A DNA stretch of 64,000 nucleotides from Gelidibacter sediminis (lineage in GTDB: Bacteria; Bacteroidota; Bacteroidia; Flavobacteriales; Flavobacteriaceae), in assembly GCF_004364975.1 (NCBI RefSeq), contig NZ_SOBW01000008.1, forward strand, positions 1,114,610 to 1,178,609, written 5' to 3'. Shown piece after piece: positions 1 to 9,856 of the stretch. Within the stretch, counting starts at the first letter, position 1. Every line of letters starts with the position of its first letter. The notes under the pieces are model-generated. The model worked only from the letters and a program-made list of their open reading frames with translations, ran no database searches and was not told the origin of the DNA. A program made the position numbers and the translations under genes.

Positions 1-1136
1 ATTTCACGTCCATTTTCGTCTACGACAATCTTAAGCAAGTCTATGTTAGGAGAAATAACATCTACGGCAAATGCTGAGAAAAACGTAAAAATCGGATCAG
101 CCTGACCTCGGGCTACTTGCAACGCAAAACTGGCAGATGTGTCATCATTGCGTATGTATTCTGGTTCTGAATTTAATATTTCTAGCGCACCCGTATCATA
201 TCCTAAGGTATTACTGCTAAATGGATTTCTAGGTGTTGACACACCATTCCTGTTTTCAATAACAGAGCCAAAAAACTTGTTAGCAGGACGTAACGGGGTC
301 ACAACCTGCTTTCCGTTTATTTCTAATTTTGTAGCTCTTTTTGTTCTATCACCATCTAGGGCAGCATAGGCAAATTGTAAATCGATATGCCCTGCTGGTG
401 GCGTTCTGAATCCTGAAACCGGAATGACTTCCTGATGGCCATTAAAAATATGGCTGAATCCATCAAAGGTGGTAAATGATTTGGTGTGAAGATTTGGGTC
501 TTCGTAAATTATAAAAAGTGTCCATCCGGCACTTAATCCCGTAGAGTAGTTTGACCCTGTACTAGAAACGACATTTGCTACTGTATATGTGCCTTCAATA
601 TCTGTCAATCCTGATAATAGACTTGTTACATCTGCATAACTGGCATAAGGCGTATTTCCAGGCTCATTGGCTTCTGAGACTATCGGATTGACCACAGCAT
701 CATAAATAAGCTCGCCTTGGATATCTGTATAAGTTGAACTTCCAGGAATTTTAAATTTCACTTTATCAATAGCTGATCGATTCCCGCTTTGCAATGTAGC
801 CCCCCAATATAAGCCAGCATATGCTACTCTATAACAAGTGGTGGCACTCCCATCTCTTTGTGGCGGCACCTGAATGTCAGCACTACTCGAGCTAAATGTA
901 GACCCATCACTATCAATATCTATATACTGCATAGATATATCCTGATTATCTTGGTTACTAAGGTTAAAAGACTGATTGTCTTTACCCAGTATACTATTTC
1001 CTACTACCAACATACTCCCTCTTACCTCAATATTCTTTCTTACTGTAAAAGGTTTATAGGTTTGAGAAATGGCTGTATTGCACACTGCTAGAAACAAAAA
1101 TGCAATAAGTAGGCGAACTAATGTAGGCTTTATCAT
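1..1136 (-). CDS. Large secreted surface protein, N-terminal part (cut by window edge)
   Basis: An open leftward frame starts at the ATG at 1136 and runs off the left edge, so only about 378 residues are seen. It begins with a clear signal peptide (MIKPTLVRLLIAFLFLAVCN, then TAISQ), so the product is exported. The body is rich in Ser, Thr, Asn and Gly, with beta-strand-like segments and phrases such as GLYWGATLQSG. This resembles the N-terminal part of large Flavobacteria proteins that end in a type IX secretion sorting domain; the sorting domain itself would lie outside the window. It follows a PorP/SprF gene and a type B CTD gene on the same strand, which supports a surface-anchored product. 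The function is unknown; an adhesin is an inference. Confidence 0.75.
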   Translation of the reverse strand, partial: MIKPTLVRLLIAFLFLAVCNTAISQTYKPFTVRKNIEVRGSMLVVGNSILGKDNQSFNLSNQDNQDISMQYIDIDSDGSTFSSSSADIQVPPQRDGSATTCYRVAYAGLYWGATLQSGNRSAIDKVKFKIPGSSTYTDIQGELIYDAVVNPIVSEANEPGNTPYASYADVTSLLSGLTDIEGTYTVANVVSSTGSNYSTGLSAGWTLFIIYEDPNLHTKSFTTFDGFSHIFNGHQEVIPVSGFRTPPAGHIDLQFAYAALDGDRTKRATKLEINGKQVVTPLRPANKFFGSVIENRNGVSTPRNPFSSNTLGYDTGALEILNSEPEYIRNDDTSASFALQVARGQADPIFTFFSAFAVDVISPNIDLLKIVVDENGRE

Positions 1137-1292
1137 GTTATGGTAGATTAATAATTCCGGAATCTCCAAGGGGCATTGATGAAACTGGATTGGGGTTTTT
1201 ATTTATATAGTTCTATTTATTTTGATATATACTTGTGAAATTATTTCTACATGGGGCGATGTCAGAAAAAACTCACGTACTATTCATTAAAT

Positions 1293-3896
1293 TTAGTTTT
1301 CAATTTTTATTATGGAAAGCTTACTGGTATATGGTTGACTTCCTTTATTCTTAAGAGCATCATTGGCGGCTTCAATCGTATCTACTTTTTGATGGTATAT
1401 AAAATACTTGCTTGTGTTAACATCATAAAAGAAATCAATTGTAGACACACCAGCTGAAACAACTTTAGCTAGAAACGCATCTCGCTTGGCCGTATCATTA
1501 TGTACCGCCAATACAACATAAAATCCGCTTTCAATGTTCTTTATATTCTTTAAAATTTGAATGTTACTACTTTGTGTTTCCCCAAAATCAAAATCCGCAA
1601 CTTCCAATGGTGCTGAACTTAATGGTGTGTTTTGTTTGATGTATTTTAGAGTGGACCTATCTTGCGTATACCTATCATCCTCATTATTAAATGCCGCACG
1701 TTTAATACGACGTCTTCGTTCAAATTCAGTGGCCACATTAATTTGATTCAATTTGGTATTTAAATCTGTTTTTGCTTGTACCGCTCTTATTTGCTCAGCT
1801 TTAAGAGCATTCAGTGCTTTTTGATAATAAAGGAACACTGCGTCATTTTTAAGTGTTGGAATTTTAGAACGTTCTTCAATTAATTTTTCGAACTCTTTTA
1901 TTCTAACATCATTAGTTGCAATTATTTGATCCAAATTAGTTTTAATAGCTGCAAGTTTATTGTTTTCGTCCGTAATGCTTTTAAACGGCTTTGGAGCTCG
2001 ATAAATACCTTGTTCACTCAAGTCATTTTCTTCCTTCAAATCTTTAAGATCATCATTTTTAGTCGTAACGATTTCAGAGAATTGTGATAACAATTCCTGT
2101 TGAACGTTTTTAGATTCTTCGGCGAGAACAGCAATTGATTTTATAGAAGCACCCAAAGCATCTTTCGGATTTTCAATAGCTTGCTGAATTAATTCTTCTT
2201 TAGCTTTTTGAGCTACTTCTGCTTCTGCCAATTGTTTTGCTTTGGCCTCTGCTGCCAATTGTTCCGCTTTTAAAGCATCTGCGCGCGCCTTCTCATCTTC
2301 AAGTTGTTTTGCTTTAGCAGCTTCAACGGCTTCTTGATTTTCTTTTGCTGCGGCCTCTGCTTCAGATTTCGCCTGCGCTTCCGCTTTCACTCTTGCCAAT
2401 TCTTCTGCCTTAATTTTTTCTTGGGCTGCCAATTTTTCTTTGGCTTCTTGTTCTGCCTTTGCTTGAGCCGCACGTTTTGCCGCAGCATCTGCTTCTGCTT
2501 TAGCACTCTGTTTCGCAGCTAATTTTGCTTTCGCATCCTGTTCTGATTTCAATTTTGCCTCAGCCTCACGTTTCGCATTAGCTTCAGCTTCCTTAAGTGC
2601 TTGTGCCTCCTTGGCTTGATCTGTTTCTACCTCAATAGTTGCTTTTTCTTCGACTTCAGTTATAGCATTGATTTCTTTTTTGATTTCCACAGCTTTTTTC
2701 TCCTCCGCCAATTGTGCTCGAGCTTCTGACTTTTCTTTTGCTCTAGCTCTTATTTCTTCACGTTTAGCTGCCGATGCAGCTGCTCTTTGGACTCTAGTAT
2801 CGGCATCCACCTTTTTTACATTAGCTGCCAGAACTGGTTTTTGATTAGGTGTGAATAATGCGCTCATCTCGTCCTCATCACTATAATCATAACGCGTTCT
2901 ATTATTAAATTTAAAGGCGAGCGTAATATCGTGTGAAGGTCCAAAATCTGTAAGGTCACCCAAGGCTTTTTCAAAATTGTATTCGATAGCTATTTGGGGG
3001 GTAATATTAAGTCCTAAACCAGCCGTACCGCCGTACAAAGTGTTATAACCTACCTGCGCCCAGATTCCTTTTGGTACCGTTAACATGGCAATGGCTGAGA
3101 TGGTCGTACTTTCCTTTCCAAATTCAGACCTTATTAAACCTGAAAATTTTGCCTCATCAAAAAACCCTCTGCTGTTCATATACCCAGTGTACATAAGGTG
3201 TGCCTGTATACTTTGACGAGGATCATCCTGAATAAGTTCTGACGATTGCACATTATACAATACCAAATTATTAATAGAAACTCCAAAATCTAGAAAAGCA
3301 GTCCCGTAATTTATGCCTGGATTAACGGTAAGCAATAAATGGGACGGTACATTGTCTAAAGACGCATCAGGATAATTGGTAACCACATTTCCGGTATTAA
3401 TACCACTTTTATAAACCCCAAGATTGAGTCCGAATGTTAAATTGCTGTCCTGTTGCAACCTTACATTGTAAGCAAAGTTAACAATGCCTCCAAACGTAGT
3501 TAGAATACCATAATTTTGCTGAAATAATCCCACACCAGCACCAATGTTTTCAGCAAATCGGCCTGCATAACTTAGTAAATATGTTTCTGGAGCATCTTCA
3601 AATTGCACCCACTCTCTCTTATTGTAGAGACTGATATAATTATGTTGCTCCCTAACAAAACTTAAAGTAGGATTGATCGTGTACCGATTAAATGTTAAGG
3701 AGTTTCTGACAGGAACAGAAAGTGATACCACGCCATCCTCTTCTTGGGCATTAACAGTTTGAAGCGTACAAACACACAAAACGAATATTAACACATACTC
3801 CAGTTGAAACAGCTTGCCGCAGCTTTCAACTTTGTATAGCCCCCCTTTTAGAAGGTGCTTAATATATTGGGTGTTATGTGGTTGTAGTTGCCTCAT
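1293..3896 (-). CDS. PorP/SprF-family outer membrane protein with coiled coil and SPOR-like C-terminus
   Basis: This 867-residue protein has a hydrophobic signal segment ending near LQTVNAQ. Residues of about 60-335 form a PorP/SprF-type barrel (phrases such as NRYTINPTLSFVREQHN and GLGLNITPQIAIEYNFEKAL). Residues of about 370-575 are a very long Ala/Glu/Lys coiled coil. The last 80 residues (from SGFYVVLAVHND) look like a SPOR peptidoglycan-binding domain. Typical PorP/SprF proteins have only about 300-350 residues, so this is a fusion. Known family members help T9SS substrates with type B CTDs reach the surface, and the gene immediately upstream encodes such a substrate, with 1 bp between stop and start. 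I infer a barrel tethered through the periplasm to the cell wall. Confidence 0.85.
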   Translation of the reverse strand: MRQLQPHNTQYIKHLLKGGLYKVESCGKLFQLEYVLIFVLCVCTLQTVNAQEEDGVVSLSVPVRNSLTFNRYTINPTLSFVREQHNYISLYNKREWVQFEDAPETYLLSYAGRFAENIGAGVGLFQQNYGILTTFGGIVNFAYNVRLQQDSNLTFGLNLGVYKSGINTGNVVTNYPDASLDNVPSHLLLTVNPGINYGTAFLDFGVSINNLVLYNVQSSELIQDDPRQSIQAHLMYTGYMNSRGFFDEAKFSGLIRSEFGKESTTISAIAMLTVPKGIWAQVGYNTLYGGTAGLGLNITPQIAIEYNFEKALGDLTDFGPSHDITLAFKFNNRTRYDYSDEDEMSALFTPNQKPVLAANVKKVDADTRVQRAAASAAKREEIRARAKEKSEARAQLAEEKKAVEIKKEINAITEVEEKATIEVETDQAKEAQALKEAEANAKREAEAKLKSEQDAKAKLAAKQSAKAEADAAAKRAAQAKAEQEAKEKLAAQEKIKAEELARVKAEAQAKSEAEAAAKENQEAVEAAKAKQLEDEKARADALKAEQLAAEAKAKQLAEAEVAQKAKEELIQQAIENPKDALGASIKSIAVLAEESKNVQQELLSQFSEIVTTKNDDLKDLKEENDLSEQGIYRAPKPFKSITDENNKLAAIKTNLDQIIATNDVRIKEFEKLIEERSKIPTLKNDAVFLYYQKALNALKAEQIRAVQAKTDLNTKLNQINVATEFERRRRIKRAAFNNEDDRYTQDRSTLKYIKQNTPLSSAPLEVADFDFGETQSSNIQILKNIKNIESGFYVVLAVHNDTAKRDAFLAKVVSAGVSTIDFFYDVNTSKYFIYHQKVDTIEAANDALKNKGSQPYTSKLSIIKIEN

Positions 3897-3897
3897 A

Positions 3898-5358
3898 TTA
3901 TTTCACTACTGTAATAGAGCCTTTTTTTGTTTCTTGATCTTGTGTGGTGATGATATAATAAAACACCTGATTGATGCTAGATAGCGGCATTTGATTCTCT
4001 GGCCAATTGTTAAGGTATTCCTTAGTCTGCAATACTATTTTACCTTGATTGGTCATAATAATAATCTCAGTATTTGTTCCACTGACATACTTTAGGGGGA
4101 TTACCCAAGTATCATTGACACCATCGCCATTTGGACTAATCATATTGGGTATTTTTGCCACTTCAGGAAAAGGGTCCATAGTTTCGCGTATGCTGAACTT
4201 ATGCTCTGTGGAGGATTGGCACCCGGAGGATTGGGAAATTATCAATTTATAATTTCCAAATGCGGTTGCTTCAAACGTTGCCCCTACCGCGGCAGGGATC
4301 AAGACGTCATCTAAATACCATTTAAAATTAGGGGCGTTGGCATCTGTTGTTGCTTCAATAATGAGGCTCTCACCAACATCCATCATATTTGACTCAGGCA
4401 CATTGATGGCACTCTCAAAGCTTTCAATCTCTAAGTCAATAGATCCAGAAGCTGAGCAGTCGCCCAAATCAACCTTAACCGCATAGGTTCCTGCGCTATC
4501 AGTTTGGTACATCTGATTGGTGGCATCAACAATTGCAACACCATCCTTAAACCATTGGTAACTTTTTCCGGATATAGTAGTTAAGGTTGTGATGCCATCT
4601 CCTTTACAAAATGGGTTCCCTAAATTTGAAACTATTGTAGCATTAGCTTCGCCAGAGCGAACTTCACTTATTTTAACGCGATTAGAATATGAGTTTGAAG
4701 TACACGTGCCATAATTTGTTCTTGCAAAATAGGTACCTTCCTGGCTTACATTCAGTGTAGGACCATCAGCCACAAAAATGGAGGTTGTAGGGCTTGTTTC
4801 TTTATACCATTTAAAGGTAAGGGAAGGGTATTGTAAAGGTGAATCATTAGAAGCTGTACTCTCACTATCAATAGTTAATAAATAGCTTCCGCCAGAGCAG
4901 TAAGCACCTGTAGACACCAAATTATTGATGCTAAATGGACTATCCTGAATTTTATAATAAGCTGGAAATGGTACAGAACTTGAACTGGTTGCGACGGGTG
5001 CTGTACTTTTTATCCGTAATCGATAACCTTGTCCGGCACTGGTTTCCGGAATACTAAATTGCAAGGTAGCAGGCGAGCTTGTTACCGCCCCTGCTTGAGA
5101 GGTAAACACCACTGTGGCATTTGCGAAATTGCCAGTGGCATCAGACATTTCTATCTTGAATTGATTGGTAGAACTGAGTCCAGCCTCTGGAGAAAACACG
5201 AAAGTAACATGATAACTATTAAATGACGGACTCGCACAAGCTTGGGTAAAACCTAAATTTGGAGTACCAATAACTATTTGTGCATGTAACTGTCCGGAAT
5301 AAAACAGGACTGTGCCAAATAAAAACAATAAAGCCTTTAGAATAGTAGTTTTACGCAT
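3898..5358 (-). CDS. T9SS type B sorting domain protein with Ig-like repeats
   Basis: This 486-residue protein has an N-terminal signal peptide ending at LHAQ. Several Ig-like or PKD-like modules follow (repeated patterns such as TFKWYKE, SYQWFKDG and NFKWYLDD). From about residue 406 there is a gliding-motility/CHU_C type C-terminal domain with the hallmark ISPNGDGVNDTW and a final strand-rich tail. This domain directs export by the type IX secretion system and attachment to the surface. The gene is probably co-transcribed with the PorP/SprF gene that starts 1 bp after its stop. Ig-like modules suggest adhesion or scaffold roles, but no ligand can be read from the sequence. Confidence 0.88.
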   Translation of the reverse strand: MRKTTILKALLFLFGTVLFYSGQLHAQIVIGTPNLGFTQACASPSFNSYHVTFVFSPEAGLSSTNQFKIEMSDATGNFANATVVFTSQAGAVTSSPATLQFSIPETSAGQGYRLRIKSTAPVATSSSSVPFPAYYKIQDSPFSINNLVSTGAYCSGGSYLLTIDSESTASNDSPLQYPSLTFKWYKETSPTTSIFVADGPTLNVSQEGTYFARTNYGTCTSNSYSNRVKISEVRSGEANATIVSNLGNPFCKGDGITTLTTISGKSYQWFKDGVAIVDATNQMYQTDSAGTYAVKVDLGDCSASGSIDLEIESFESAINVPESNMMDVGESLIIEATTDANAPNFKWYLDDVLIPAAVGATFEATAFGNYKLIISQSSGCQSSTEHKFSIRETMDPFPEVAKIPNMISPNGDGVNDTWVIPLKYVSGTNTEIIIMTNQGKIVLQTKEYLNNWPENQMPLSSINQVFYYIITTQDQETKKGSITVVK

Positions 5359-5531
5359 TCAAGGTTGGTTGTTAGGTTTTCTGATTATTAGTATGACAAA
5401 TAAGTGTTTGCCCAGTGGTTTTGTTCACAACTATTTTATTAAACAAAATTTAATAGTATTAAGGCAAGAAGCCCCCTAGTTAAGAGAGCCTAATTACTTA
5501 TCTGTTTTATTAATTTTCCATCATTCTGATT

Positions 5532-6842
5532 TTAGTCTTCAATGTCTACGACGTTTGAAGCAATAATTTTATTAATGCGCAATCTAAAGTCAGGGCGTCT
5601 TGCATTCTTAACGTCAATAAAAGTTTCGGCATCATCGCCTTTAGAATACACGTTAAAGAAAAGACTGTTTCCGTACCAATTTTCTAAATCAGCATTGTTG
5701 GAATTGTGTTCTGTAAAAATGTTGCCTTTACAATTGTTGAAGTACATATCAGTAAATTTGATATTCTCCAAATTTTGAGCATTTATCTTCACATTATTAT
5801 CAATAATGACCGCTGGATTATAACCCGAGATGACACTCTTACTGATATCTATTTTAGCGTTGTCTGCAATATAAATGGCCTCTTTAACCAAACCAACCTT
5901 AATGTCTGAAGCAAGATTATCACTTACGTTGATTAAAGTCATGTTTTCAGCATTCACAAAAGTGGTTTTCTTTGAAAAATCTACTTCATCCTTACGCTCA
6001 TAAGAGGCTATAAACATGCTTCTCGATCCGTTAGACCCAGATACGTAAGGCGATCTGATAGCTAGAGAATTGCTGATATGACACTGAGTGCCGTAATTAA
6101 ATTCATAATCGTTGCTTTTACTTCTGAAAGACACCAATTTCTCTAAAGAAAGTTCACCGCCTAAAATATTAAATGAATTACCGTCAGAATAACTGACCAT
6201 AACGTTCTCTACAATGGTGTTAATACCTACACCGGCTAAGGTTAAGGCATTAAAATATCCATAATCCCTGGTCCGTCTTCCAGCAAATTCAATTCTGACA
6301 TATTTAAAAATACCAGAATCGCTATTAACATTAGATCCGCCATAACTTATAGATTCAAAGGAAGATGGTTTTAATCCGTAGTTAACGCTTGATGAATTCC
6401 CGTACTTATTAATTGGTGCATCTCCCAAGATGAATACACCGCCCCAATCGCCTTCTTTTTTGACACTTCTATTGGAGGTAAATACAATTGGATCTGTTTC
6501 CGTTCCTTCAGCTATAATTTTAGCACCCTTTGAGATGATAAGTGATCCTACAGTCTTAAAATCGCCAATAATTACAGTTCCTGGTTCAATTGTAAGGGTG
6601 GCACTATCGGTTACAAATACACTCCCCAATAAAAGGTAAGTATCTCTTTTAGTGAGCTTCGTATCTTGAGTAATGTTTCCACTTAAAATTTGGGTAGGTT
6701 CTCCTGTATCAATATGGTTAGGCCTAAATTCGGTCCAGTTATTTAACCAATTATCTTTGCCTGTTATTCCTTTTTCTTGTTGCGCATAGCTTCCGCACAC
6801 TATCAAAAGAAATAAACACAGCGTTTGTGTAAAATTTTTCAT
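5532..6842 (-). CDS. Secreted right-handed beta-helix-like protein
   Basis: This 436-residue protein starts with a signal peptide ending GSYAQ. The middle contains the pattern seen in many Bacteroidota secreted proteins: a TLTIEPGTVIIGDF strand followed by IISKGAKIIAEGTETDPIVFTS and GDWGGVFILGDAP. It fits a parallel beta-helix of short, asparagine-rich turns. No enzymatic motif or C-terminal sorting domain is visible, and the protein ends in an acidic tail (VVDIED). It may be a periplasmic or surface protein of unknown role. It is separated by 173 bp from the type B protein downstream, so co-transcription is uncertain. Confidence 0.6.
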   Translation of the reverse strand: MKNFTQTLCLFLLIVCGSYAQQEKGITGKDNWLNNWTEFRPNHIDTGEPTQILSGNITQDTKLTKRDTYLLLGSVFVTDSATLTIEPGTVIIGDFKTVGSLIISKGAKIIAEGTETDPIVFTSNRSVKKEGDWGGVFILGDAPINKYGNSSSVNYGLKPSSFESISYGGSNVNSDSGIFKYVRIEFAGRRTRDYGYFNALTLAGVGINTIVENVMVSYSDGNSFNILGGELSLEKLVSFRSKSNDYEFNYGTQCHISNSLAIRSPYVSGSNGSRSMFIASYERKDEVDFSKKTTFVNAENMTLINVSDNLASDIKVGLVKEAIYIADNAKIDISKSVISGYNPAVIIDNNVKINAQNLENIKFTDMYFNNCKGNIFTEHNSNNADLENWYGNSLFFNVYSKGDDAETFIDVKNARRPDFRLRINKIIASNVVDIED

Positions 6843-7043
6843 AAGTAAGTTGTTATTTTGGATTCATTAACTTTAAATCAAACATATGTATAAATCCTAC
6901 CAAATACAAATATAGTCGTTGAAATGCATGAAATGAAATATATTAACAAGATTATTCTTACATAAAACATTAGTTTAGACCATTGAAATTTTAAAGACAG
7001 TCATTTATAATGCAGAATTATGATTTAAATAGTCATAAAAAAA

Positions 7044-7067
7044 AATCTCAGAAAGATTTCTGAGATT
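7044..7067 (-). terminator. Rho-independent terminator
   Basis: A perfect 10-bp inverted repeat (AATCTCAGAA / TTCTGAGATT) has a 4-base loop. A run of A on the + strand at 7037-7045 gives a U tract on the leftward transcript. It lies about 70 bp downstream of the stop of the small gene at 7136-7582. Confidence 0.75.
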
Positions 7068-7135
7068 CTTATAGCGGTTAACCTAGTTCATTTATTAGCA
7101 AATAAATTATACTGCAAGACTGTATCTTGTTAGCA

Positions 7136-7582
7136 TTAATATTTATTAAATTCACTATACGTATGAAGAGATTTCAATGTTTCTTCATAAAATAAAATGG
7201 CAGAAATTAGATTGGTTTTATCCGAATATGGCAAAACTTTATTCTGAAATTCAATAGTACTGTCAAAATAGGTTTGTGAGGCCTTTATATTTTCTTCTAA
7301 TGCTTTCCGATTATCCTTTGTATCTGGAATCCCCAATGATGTCATTGTTACCCCAGGTTTTGTGGCAAAAGCGATATTTGGAAGAATCTTCACGATCACT
7401 TCAATGCGTTCATTATATAAGGTTAATAGTTCGCCCTTAGGCAACTTGTCCAAGTCAGCGCGATCGTGATACTTTGCGATAGAAACTTTACCGCTAATAA
7501 TACTCTGTGGTTCTTTTTGTGCAAAACCAGAGCTTGTTATTAACAGAAAAGCAACACTAAGTATAGTAAGTTTAGTTTTCAT
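7136..7582 (-). CDS. Small exported protein of unknown function
   Basis: This 148-residue protein has a strong signal peptide (TILSVAFLLITSSGFAQ), so it is probably periplasmic. The mature part is mostly alpha-helical and charged, with no cysteine and no recognised motif. The gene stands alone, with its own terminator downstream and a 280-bp divergent spacer to the YdjM-like gene. I do not recognise the family. Confidence 0.65.
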   Translation of the reverse strand: MKTKLTILSVAFLLITSSGFAQKEPQSIISGKVSIAKYHDRADLDKLPKGELLTLYNERIEVIVKILPNIAFATKPGVTMTSLGIPDTKDNRKALEENIKASQTYFDSTIEFQNKVLPYSDKTNLISAILFYEETLKSLHTYSEFNKY

Positions 7583-7847
7583 AATGGAAATTTAAGGGTT
7601 GCAATCACAAATTTATGTAATTAAACGAAAAAAACAAGCGTTTTGTCGATTTTTTGTTTTTACTTAAAATTGCAACTAAGATTTCTCAGCAGCATCAAAT
7701 CTACGCTCAGATTTTAAGTTATATGTATAGTAATTAGGAAAGCATCTTATAATTGCCTTCCAATTTATTGGTTCTGATATTATTACCCCTACCAAGCATA
7801 TTTAGAAACCTAATTTGAATGCTGATGGTTATCTGTATTAATTCACT

Positions 7848-7855
7848 TACTTTTG
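7848..7855 (+). promoter_or_regulatory. Candidate -7 element (TACTTTTG)
   Basis: This exactly matches the Bacteroidota TAnnTTTG consensus and sits 8 bp before the ATG at 7864. No well-spaced -33 TTTG is obvious. Its position argues against the longer reading frame that starts at 7819. If real, the leader is extremely short. Confidence 0.35.
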
Positions 7856-7863
7856 CAGAAATT

Positions 7864-8862
7864 ATGGATTCACTCACACAAATTGTTTTAGGGGCTGCTG
7901 TAGGGGAAGCTATTTTAGGAAAGAAGGTAGGTAACAAAGCCATGTTTTATGGTGCCATTGCCGGAACTATTCCTGACTTAGACATTTTTTCTTCCTACTT
8001 TACTGACACTGTTACAGCCCTGCAGATACATAGAGGGTTTACACATTCTATTGTATTTTCTCTGCTTTTTGCTCCTATATTCGGATGGATTGTATCACGC
8101 TATGAACGTTTTAAGGATTTTAAAAGCTGGTCATGGCTGTTTTTTGGGGCATTCATTACACATCCCATATTAGATGCTCACACAACCTGGGGTACACAAC
8201 TATTTTGGCCATTAGATGAACGATTAGCATTTAAAACCATTTTCGTCATTGATCCGCTGTACACTGTGCCTTTTCTACTGTTTTTAGTCCTAGCCATGTT
8301 TCAGCACCGTAGCTCTAAAAAAAGGAGGTTGTATAATACCACCGGGTTATTAATAAGTAGTACTTACCTCCTTTTCACCTTTTTATTAAAATGGATGGCG
8401 TACAATCAATTTGAATCGGCATTGCTGCAACAGCAAATTGCTTATAAGGAAATTGACACGAGGCCCTCTCCTCTTAATACCATATTATGGAGTGCCAATG
8501 TTGAAACTGATGATGCTTATTTATTAGGGTATTATTCATTTTTTGACACCCAACCCATCTCATTTGAAATTTACAAAAAAAATCATGAGTTATTAGGCAA
8601 CCTCATAAACCAGGATAATGTGCAACGGATGATTGCCATCTCTAAAGGTTGGTTTACCATAACAGAAAAAGATGGTAAGCTATTATTTAACGATTTACGC
8701 TTCGGTTTATTAAGCATGGATGCTGGAACACAAGATTTTGTATTTCAATATGAAATTGTGTCTGACCATCAAGGTGATGTGTTTTTTATAGAACAGGAAA
8801 AAACACAACGAGACGCCAAGAAATTGATGTCCGATTTATGGTTACGAATAAAGGGGAATTAA
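7864..8862 (+). CDS. YdjM/DUF457-type membrane metal-dependent hydrolase
   Basis: This 332-residue membrane protein opens with MDSLTQIVLGAAVGEAILG, the characteristic start of the YdjM-like family. It carries the family motifs PDLDIF, HRGFTHS and a later HPILDAHTTWG, whose His and Asp residues could bind metal. About five hydrophobic segments fill the N-terminal two thirds; the last 110 residues are soluble. I chose the ATG at 7864 because conservation begins there and the upstream 15 codons overlap a promoter-like element. The substrate is unknown. In Escherichia coli the relative YdjM is an SOS-controlled inner membrane protein. Confidence 0.8.
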   Translation: MDSLTQIVLGAAVGEAILGKKVGNKAMFYGAIAGTIPDLDIFSSYFTDTVTALQIHRGFTHSIVFSLLFAPIFGWIVSRYERFKDFKSWSWLFFGAFITHPILDAHTTWGTQLFWPLDERLAFKTIFVIDPLYTVPFLLFLVLAMFQHRSSKKRRLYNTTGLLISSTYLLFTFLLKWMAYNQFESALLQQQIAYKEIDTRPSPLNTILWSANVETDDAYLLGYYSFFDTQPISFEIYKKNHELLGNLINQDNVQRMIAISKGWFTITEKDGKLLFNDLRFGLLSMDAGTQDFVFQYEIVSDHQGDVFFIEQEKTQRDAKKLMSDLWLRIKGN

Positions 8863-9214
8863 ATGTAAAGTGATCTTCTAGAATGACAAACTTATTTTCA
8901 GGAGCATCAATTTAGAAAACCAAAAAAACACTTACTAACATACTTTCAAATTTTATAAGTACTTATTTTACAGTACTATGAGTGGGTATCGTAAAGTAGC
9001 TAGTAAGTGCTGAATTAAATTGAAAAAAATTTACAGCATATTTAATCGTTCAATAGGCGTACTTACCATAATTTTTGCGGAAGATGTGGCTCTATTTGGA
9101 TATCTTTTATAATAAGATCCATCCAATTTTAAATATATGGTTTCAAGATTGCAACTTCATACACAACTGCACTGCCTTAAGTTTGAGCCGTTAAATTCCC
9201 AATTAAAAAATCTA
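8863..9214. other. Intergenic region with a possible decayed coding fragment
   Basis: This 352-bp AT-rich spacer lies between convergent genes. On the minus strand, 9156-9031 reads as a start-less open stretch of about 41 codons ending in TAA. Its composition looks protein-like (KLDGSYYKRYPNR, then TSSAKIMVSTPIERLNML). It has no start codon and a stop directly upstream, so it may be the tail of a lost gene or chance. No terminator is obvious. Confidence 0.3.
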
Positions 9215-9817
9215 TTAGAAATCTATCCCTACTGCGAACTGCCACACACGGTTTTTTGGATCTCCTTCATCATAAATGCTTCCCATACCTAAATGGTATC
9301 TTACACCTAAACTAATTCCTGATTCAGTTTTAAATCCAGTTCCAAAATTAAATCCCCAATCAAATTTTTCAGGCTCCAATTCACGTGATGTATCAAAAAG
9401 CCCAAAGTTGCTATCATACTCTTCTTTATGAGAGATAGCCAAGCCAATTTGTGGCCCTGCTTCTAGATAAAAATGATTGGCAGGATATATCTTTAGTGAT
9501 ACAGGTAGGTTCAAATAATCTAACTTTTGTGTAAATGTCCCTCCATTATCTTTAAGCTGATAACCCTGTTGAGAATACATTAATTCCACTTGTATAGCCA
9601 CAGCACTTATAAGAAAGGACTCTCCATAAAATCCTGCAAAAAAACCATGACGCTGACCTGTTTCTGAGTCCTCATCAAAACTTACTGCAGCCAAATTATA
9701 ACCTAATTTTAATCCAACGTTTGAAGTATTCGTATCTTTTAAAGCTACCTTTTCTTGGGCAGCAATATGCATAACAAAAGTTAATGTGACAATAATTGTG
9801 ATATAAAGTGATTTCAT
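9215..9817 (-). CDS. Outer membrane beta-barrel protein (PorT/OmpA-like fold)
   Basis: This protein of about 200 residues has a signal peptide ending at MHIAAQ and a mature part of alternating amphipathic strands (VGLKLGYNLAAVSF, AIQVELMYSQQGYQL, FYLEAGPQIGLAIS, GVRYHLGMGSIY). It ends with the C-terminal aromatic pattern QFAVGIDF typical of outer membrane barrels. I place the start at the second Met (9817), since the eight upstream codons are polar and precede a normal signal peptide. It is the last gene of a leftward group with the metzincin-like lipoprotein and the repeat lipoprotein. Its function is unknown. Confidence 0.75.
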   Translation of the reverse strand: MKSLYITIIVTLTFVMHIAAQEKVALKDTNTSNVGLKLGYNLAAVSFDEDSETGQRHGFFAGFYGESFLISAVAIQVELMYSQQGYQLKDNGGTFTQKLDYLNLPVSLKIYPANHFYLEAGPQIGLAISHKEEYDSNFGLFDTSRELEPEKFDWGFNFGTGFKTESGISLGVRYHLGMGSIYDEGDPKNRVWQFAVGIDF

Positions 9818-9856
9818 ATTGTATATTTTGTTTCTATTCATAATTTTTATTTCGTG

